Shown piece after piece: positions 13,948 through 18,441 of a stretch of DNA of 18,441 nt (position 1 is the stretch's first letter; every line of letters begins with the position of its first letter). This DNA is from JBCCYM01 sp039190005 (GTDB lineage: Bacteria > Pseudomonadota > Gammaproteobacteria > UBA12402): the NCBI GenBank assembly GCA_039190005.1, contig JBCCYM010000037.1:1-18441 (forward strand), written 5' to 3'. The notes under the pieces were generated by a model, which worked only from the letters and a program-made list of their open reading frames with translations, had not been told where the DNA came from and made no database searches. The translations under genes were made by a program, and so were the position numbers.

Positions 13948-16689
13948 ATGTACGCGGTAAATAAGAATAGTAATATAATAATAGCAACGCTTTTGGCTTG
14001 TTTGGCAGGCGCGCCTGCGTTTGCCGTTGAAAATAACGATGAGCGTGAGAGGTTTTACGGCAATGTTTCCATCAGTCGGGTGATACATCATTCAGATAAC
14101 TATGATGTGTTTATTGCTGACCATAACGACCAACAGCGTAAAAGTATTGGTCAATTCCAGTCAGCTTCAGATAAAGCTTTCACGTTCTCTTCCCCGGTTG
14201 ATGAATTACCTGATACATTTCATGTGAAATTGTGTCCGCAAGATGGGCAGCTCACTGATTGTATTTATTCGGACAGTATTCAAAACCCACAGAAAAATTT
14301 TTCAACAAGCGTTTTTGTAACGCTTCAATCTACCATTAACTATCATCGTAGTCAGAATCGACCAGAACAAGTGGTTTCATTTATCGATAGAGTGCGCCAG
14401 CAAGGGATTAAAACCAACATAAACACAAATCATGATGACATTGAAATGCAGGGTGTATCTGCTCAAGATGTTATGCTTATGAGTGATGATGTAAAAAATC
14501 CATTACTCGATCTTAGACAGGCTTTAATTGCAAGTTTATTAAACCGGGCAGTTGGTTCTATAATAAGCAGTACATGTGCAGGACTGCCAATTCCTGAGAA
14601 GGCATGCAATTTTTTAGGTGTAGGCGGTGGTAATAACGGTTTTAATTTTGCCGGTGAGATTCAAAATCGGCTTAATGAAATAAAAGATAAGCTAATTTTG
14701 ATAGATCAAAAAAGTGACCATATCGCATTGTTATTACAGTCAATGTATGCCAGTGATATTATTAAAGAATTTAATGCTGCCGAAGCAATTATTAATAACA
14801 GCTATGCACAATATATGGGACAATTAAATCAAACCTTTGATGAACAGGGTTTAACTCACGAACAAGTTGATCAATATATGCCACAAGCACGAGAGTTGGA
14901 AGTTATTTATGAAGCATTGAACAACTTTCTTGTTTCAATGGCTAAATTATTTGATCATGAAGGACAAACAGCCAAACCATATATTCCTAATCCACTGAAA
15001 ATTGGTGTTTATTATCAGGTTATTGCTGACCGTTATTATAGCGGTGATCCTGCTGTTGGTGGCAGCGGTTATGAGTTTTCATTTCGATGGACTGATCCTC
15101 ATGGAAAAGAAGACTATTATATGGTTACACCGCATCTGGCAATGTTATTTCAGGATTATACCATACGCACTTTGGTTGCCTTAACTAAATGGTATACCAT
15201 AATACAAAAAGCCTTGGCATCGCATAGCTATTATAGCGCAGATGAAACCGTTCCTGCCAATGATCCAGCGAAAGTGGCTGCAGCCGATGCAGCCTACTTT
15301 ATCTTTGAATTGCTTAATATAGAACCATGTACAGATATGGAAGTTTGCACAGAAGCCGTCAATGAAATTTTTGATCACAAAGTAGAGGTGTTAAGAGAAG
15401 TATATGCACAATATGCTGGATGGATCAGTGCTTATACATTACGTGATGCCAATACCCATTCTATTTCAGCAATAGTATTAAAAGTGCCCAGTAAGCTGTT
15501 GTCGCGTGAGCAGATCAACAGTAATACCATTAATAACATAGATAACTCACTTGCGGATGTTTCAACCTTAAGAAATCATTTGCCTGAAAGCGATGATGAG
15601 TCATTGGAGATAACAAGAAATTTAGTGATGCTAGAGTATGATCGCATGATGCTTGCTGGCATTAAACCTAAACATATTGATAATAAACGGATAGAGCAGC
15701 TTTATAAAGTGTTTTCACCAACGTCTACAGAATTACAGGAAGTTCAGTTATCAAATGTGATGCAGCAAACCGGTGGGCTTATATTTTCAGGTGTTGCTGG
15801 TCCCAAACCACTTGCTGATGGCGTTGGACAGATTTACAGTAAAAATGGCTTCTGGCATAACAATCCTAATCAAGATCATGATGGCAATGCAACAGTTGAT
15901 GATAGTGTGTTTTTTAATCAAGATAGCGACCAAATGTTATATGGTTTTTGGACATATACAAAGAATAATACTTCTTTTTATGACATTGAAGAAAATTTAA
16001 AACATGTTGTATGGAGTGGTGATGTCTTTACAACAGTGTCTTTTTATAATGGATTAACGGGAGGACATACATGGGATCGGTCAAGAGGAGTAATTTGTAA
16101 CTCTACAGGTTGTCCTGCGACGATTACTCTAACAGCTAATAATATTAATCTTGAACAATTTCCAGTTGATTTACCTATATACGCCTTGGCTAGCAATGGC
16201 GGCTGCGTATTTGATTTTGGCTCTTATAACAATCAAAAGCGAGGGGCAACAAACTGTATGGCAGATGTGCGGATGCCGACACTTATCATGTATGACAATA
16301 TTGATGATGAATTGTTTAAATCGATTTTATTTGATGAAATTGTTCAACCAATTACCATCACATTGGATGATTATGCCCCAGGTTTGTGGTTAATTGACGA
16401 AATGGCACCCGATCTTTACAAAGCCACAGTTCATCGTCCTGGTGGCATAAGTATCGATGATGTGCAGTTAACTGAAAGTAGTCATTATTATCGTGATATT
16501 GTTACGTTTGATAAAATACAACAAAACGAGACGACTGTTGTGATTAAACCAAGATTATTGGTGACTTATATACCCTATATCGAAAACGGACCGTTGGTTA
16601 GGTTAACAATTGCTGCATCGCATGAAGAGGATGGGGGAGCGCAGACTGAAACAGTGGATTATTTTGTGCCACCGGTGGGTGTGTGGTAG
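13948..16689 (+). CDS. Large secreted protein of unknown family (913 residues)
   Basis: Not recognised as a known family. The ATG at 13948 has a good AAAGGTG Shine-Dalgarno. A Sec signal peptide occupies residues 1-26 (IIIATLLACLAGAPAFA, cleavage after AFA). The mature protein appears to have three parts: a beta-rich N-domain (about 35-125), a mostly helical middle (about 160-590) and a beta-rich C-domain (about 600-913). The middle part includes a hydrophobic stretch (SLLNRAVGSIISS) followed by a coiled-coil-like segment (IQNRLNEIKDKLILIDQKSD). The C-domain carries a calcium-loop-like NQDHDGNATVDD (641-652). Ten mature cysteines form five local pairs (96/105, 210/220, 461/467, 717/722, 753/770), as expected for disulfides in an exported protein. 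No adhesin, protease or toxin signature is certain; an alpha-helical pore-forming or host-interaction role is only a guess. It follows aspD by 138 bp and converges on alaS with 7 bp between. Confidence 0.85.
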   Translation: MYAVNKNSNIIIATLLACLAGAPAFAVENNDERERFYGNVSISRVIHHSDNYDVFIADHNDQQRKSIGQFQSASDKAFTFSSPVDELPDTFHVKLCPQDGQLTDCIYSDSIQNPQKNFSTSVFVTLQSTINYHRSQNRPEQVVSFIDRVRQQGIKTNINTNHDDIEMQGVSAQDVMLMSDDVKNPLLDLRQALIASLLNRAVGSIISSTCAGLPIPEKACNFLGVGGGNNGFNFAGEIQNRLNEIKDKLILIDQKSDHIALLLQSMYASDIIKEFNAAEAIINNSYAQYMGQLNQTFDEQGLTHEQVDQYMPQARELEVIYEALNNFLVSMAKLFDHEGQTAKPYIPNPLKIGVYYQVIADRYYSGDPAVGGSGYEFSFRWTDPHGKEDYYMVTPHLAMLFQDYTIRTLVALTKWYTIIQKALASHSYYSADETVPANDPAKVAAADAAYFIFELLNIEPCTDMEVCTEAVNEIFDHKVEVLREVYAQYAGWISAYTLRDANTHSISAIVLKVPSKLLSREQINSNTINNIDNSLADVSTLRNHLPESDDESLEITRNLVMLEYDRMMLAGIKPKHIDNKRIEQLYKVFSPTSTELQEVQLSNVMQQTGGLIFSGVAGPKPLADGVGQIYSKNGFWHNNPNQDHDGNATVDDSVFFNQDSDQMLYGFWTYTKNNTSFYDIEENLKHVVWSGDVFTTVSFYNGLTGGHTWDRSRGVICNSTGCPATITLTANNINLEQFPVDLPIYALASNGGCVFDFGSYNNQKRGATNCMADVRMPTLIMYDNIDDELFKSILFDEIVQPITITLDDYAPGLWLIDEMAPDLYKATVHRPGGISIDDVQLTESSHYYRDIVTFDKIQQNETTVVIKPRLLVTYIPYIENGPLVRLTIAASHEEDGGAQTETVDYFVPPVGVW

Positions 16690-16696
16690 CATTGAA

Positions 16697-18441
16697 TTAA
16701 CTCGTTTTTTGCTCAGCTACCCAGGTATAAACACTATCCAAGGCTTTATCCAAGTGCTGTGGCTGATTGCCGCCAGCTTGCGCCATATCCGGGCGACCAC
16801 CACCTTTGCCGCCGACTTGCGCGGCGACCATATTCACCAATTTGCCAGCATGAAATGGTGGTATTAAATCTTTGGAAACACCGGCAATCAGATTTATTTT
16901 TTCTCCATTCTCTGAAGCCAATACAATAATCGCACGACCGAGTTTGTTTTTAAGCTGATCAAGTGTCGCGCGCAAGACATCGGAAGAAGCCGTTTTAATG
17001 CGTACCGCGAGCACTTTAATGCCATCAATTTCTTTTGCCTGATCGGTTAAATTACTGCTTTGTTGTTGATGTAATTGCTGTTGCAATTGTTTTAATTCTT
17101 TATTTTGTTGCTTTGATTTTTCTTTCAATGTGGTGATTTCATTTAGAAAATCTTCTTTTTGTTTATCTAGCCAGTCCAGTGCTTTTTCCCCAGTCACGGC
17201 TTCAATACGGCGAATGCCGGAAGCAATACCAGTTTCATTGGTAATTTTTAATAGTCCGATATCACCAGTGTTTTTAACATGCGTGCCACCACAAAGCTCT
17301 TTGGAAAAATCGCCCATGCTTAATACCCGAACCTTGTCGCCATATTTCTCTCCAAACAATGCCATCGCGCCGGCTTGTTGTGCTTGTGCCGGCGACATTT
17401 CTTCTGTTATTGCCATATGATTAAGACGAATATTATCGTTAACTCGTTTTTCAATGTCAGTTAATTCTTTATCAGTCAATGGTTGTGGATGAGAGAAATC
17501 AAAACGCAAATAATCCGCCGCGACTAAAGAGCCTCTTTGTACCACATGTTTGCCCAGTTGTTGACGTAATGCGGCGTGTAAAAGATGGGTGGCACTGTGG
17601 TTAAGTACTATAGCTTGGCGATTAGCGTGATCAACTTGCGCGTTGACTTTATCATCAATAGCAAAATAACCGGAACGCACATGGCCGATATGTAAAATGG
17701 CGGCTCCTTGTTTTTGCGTGTCTTCGACGACAAATACGCCATGTTCACTTTCAATGTTACCACGATCACCAACCTGTCCACCGCTTTCAGCATAAAAAGG
17801 CGTTTGATCAAGGACAATAATGCCTTTATTGCCTGTTTCTAATTTTTTTACTGCTTGCTCGTTGATAAGTAAATCCGTAATCACGCCATCATGTTGTAAA
17901 TACTGATAACCCAAAAACTGACTATTACCTTGTATTGCTAATGTATTGCCTGCTTGCGGTTTAAATTGACCCGCTTCGCGTGATTGCTGCCGTTGTTGTG
18001 TCATTTTTTGTTCTAAAGTATCATAATCAATGGTCAAGCCATGCTCGCGGGCAATATCGGCAGTGAGGTCAACTGGAAAACCATAGGTGTCATATAAAGT
18101 AAACGCTAATTCCCCGGGAATAATTTTATCGGATAATTTTGCTAAACCTTGTTCAAGTATCGCCATGCCCTGCGTTAAAGTGCGGGCAAATTGTTGTTCT
18201 TCCTGTTGAATGACTTGCTCAATCACATTTTTTTCTCGCGAAAGTAGCGGATAAGCTGCTGCCATGACATCGGCTAAGGGGTGTACCAAACGATAAAAGA
18301 AGGTATCGGTTAATCCGAGTTTATGACCATGGCGAATGGCACGGCGAATAATGCGGCGCAGAATATAACTGCGACCTTCATTAGAAGGGCGCACGCCGTC
18401 AACAATTAAAAAAGCCGTCGAGCGAATGTGATCAGCGATCA
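16697..18441 (-). CDS. alaS: Alanyl-tRNA synthetase, N-terminus cut by window
   Basis: The visible part is the C-terminal 580 codons of a cytosolic enzyme that charges tRNA-Ala. The frame stays open to the right edge: an in-frame GTG at 18394 is internal, because upstream codons still read like AlaRS (ADHIRSTAFLIVDGVRPSNE). Seen in order: the end of the catalytic/tRNA-recognition region (GRSYILRRIIRRAIRHGHKL), the beta-barrel of the editing domain (FYAESGGQVGDRG), and the editing zinc motifs HSATH (17599-17585) and CGGTH (17293-17279). A coiled-coil region (LKEKSKQQNKELKQLQQQLH) and the C-Ala/DHHA1 domain with GGKGGGRPDMAQAGG near the end complete it. All editing-site ligands are present, so the enzyme looks functional. 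Confidence 0.96.
   Translation of the reverse strand, partial: IADHIRSTAFLIVDGVRPSNEGRSYILRRIIRRAIRHGHKLGLTDTFFYRLVHPLADVMAAAYPLLSREKNVIEQVIQQEEQQFARTLTQGMAILEQGLAKLSDKIIPGELAFTLYDTYGFPVDLTADIAREHGLTIDYDTLEQKMTQQRQQSREAGQFKPQAGNTLAIQGNSQFLGYQYLQHDGVITDLLINEQAVKKLETGNKGIIVLDQTPFYAESGGQVGDRGNIESEHGVFVVEDTQKQGAAILHIGHVRSGYFAIDDKVNAQVDHANRQAIVLNHSATHLLHAALRQQLGKHVVQRGSLVAADYLRFDFSHPQPLTDKELTDIEKRVNDNIRLNHMAITEEMSPAQAQQAGAMALFGEKYGDKVRVLSMGDFSKELCGGTHVKNTGDIGLLKITNETGIASGIRRIEAVTGEKALDWLDKQKEDFLNEITTLKEKSKQQNKELKQLQQQLHQQQSSNLTDQAKEIDGIKVLAVRIKTASSDVLRATLDQLKNKLGRAIIVLASENGEKINLIAGVSKDLIPPFHAGKLVNMVAAQVGGKGGGRPDMAQAGGNQPQHLDKALDSVYTWVAEQKTS

Noticed and set aside
1..18441. CRISPR arrays, prophage, integrase or transposase genes
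   Set aside because: No regularly spaced direct repeats and no such proteins were seen; only the two palindromic repeats look mobile.

Overview
The window looks like a chromosomal stretch from a moderately AT-rich gammaproteobacterium. The gene mix fits a Legionellales/Coxiellales-type organism: a PpiD-like chaperone, an RND-type efflux adaptor, small outer-membrane barrels, an AspT/AspD pair and large orphan secreted proteins. That placement rests on gene content and style only; no marker that fixes the genus is visible. There are no prophage genes, transposases, CRISPR arrays or rRNA. The only mobile-looking DNA is two palindromic MITE-like repeats.

Layout. Bases 1-2632 are all on the minus strand: the 5' part of an efflux membrane-fusion protein (cut by the window start), a glutathione S-transferase, a small outer-membrane beta-barrel protein, a tRNA-Ser(CGA) and a 64-residue membrane protein. 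Bases 2640-3026 are noncoding and hold the first palindromic repeat. Bases 3027-5070 on the plus strand carry a PpiD-like periplasmic chaperone that lacks the parvulin domain, then a two-CBS-domain protein, probably one operon. A convergent EamA/DMT permease follows (5079-6026, minus). Bases 6234-7945 (plus) encode a lipoprotein that ends in a seven-repeat beta-propeller; in this sequence it is broken by a one-base frameshift just after the lipobox. A hairpin terminator separates it from a convergent minus-strand operon (8003-10133) for a TVP38/TMEM64 membrane protein and an FAD-dependent disulfide oxidoreductase, overlapping by 8 bp. The second palindromic repeat sits 16 bp upstream of that operon. 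Bases 10502-13809 (plus) carry aspT-aspD, followed by a 913-residue secreted protein of unknown family (13948-16689). The distal part of alaS (minus) runs off the right end.

How the genes work together. AspT exchanges external aspartate for internal alanine, and AspD decarboxylates aspartate to alanine. The pair is a known proton-motive-force-generating and acid-consuming cycle. The TVP38/oxidoreductase pair occurs elsewhere as a recurrent neighbour pair or fusion. PpiD, the barrel protein, the propeller lipoprotein and the 913-residue protein are all envelope or exported proteins. The main points for a second look are the parvulin-less PpiD, the frameshifted seven-bladed propeller lipoprotein, the orphan 913-residue protein with five local cysteine pairs, and two homologous palindromic repeats whose arms differ by a compensated segment swap.
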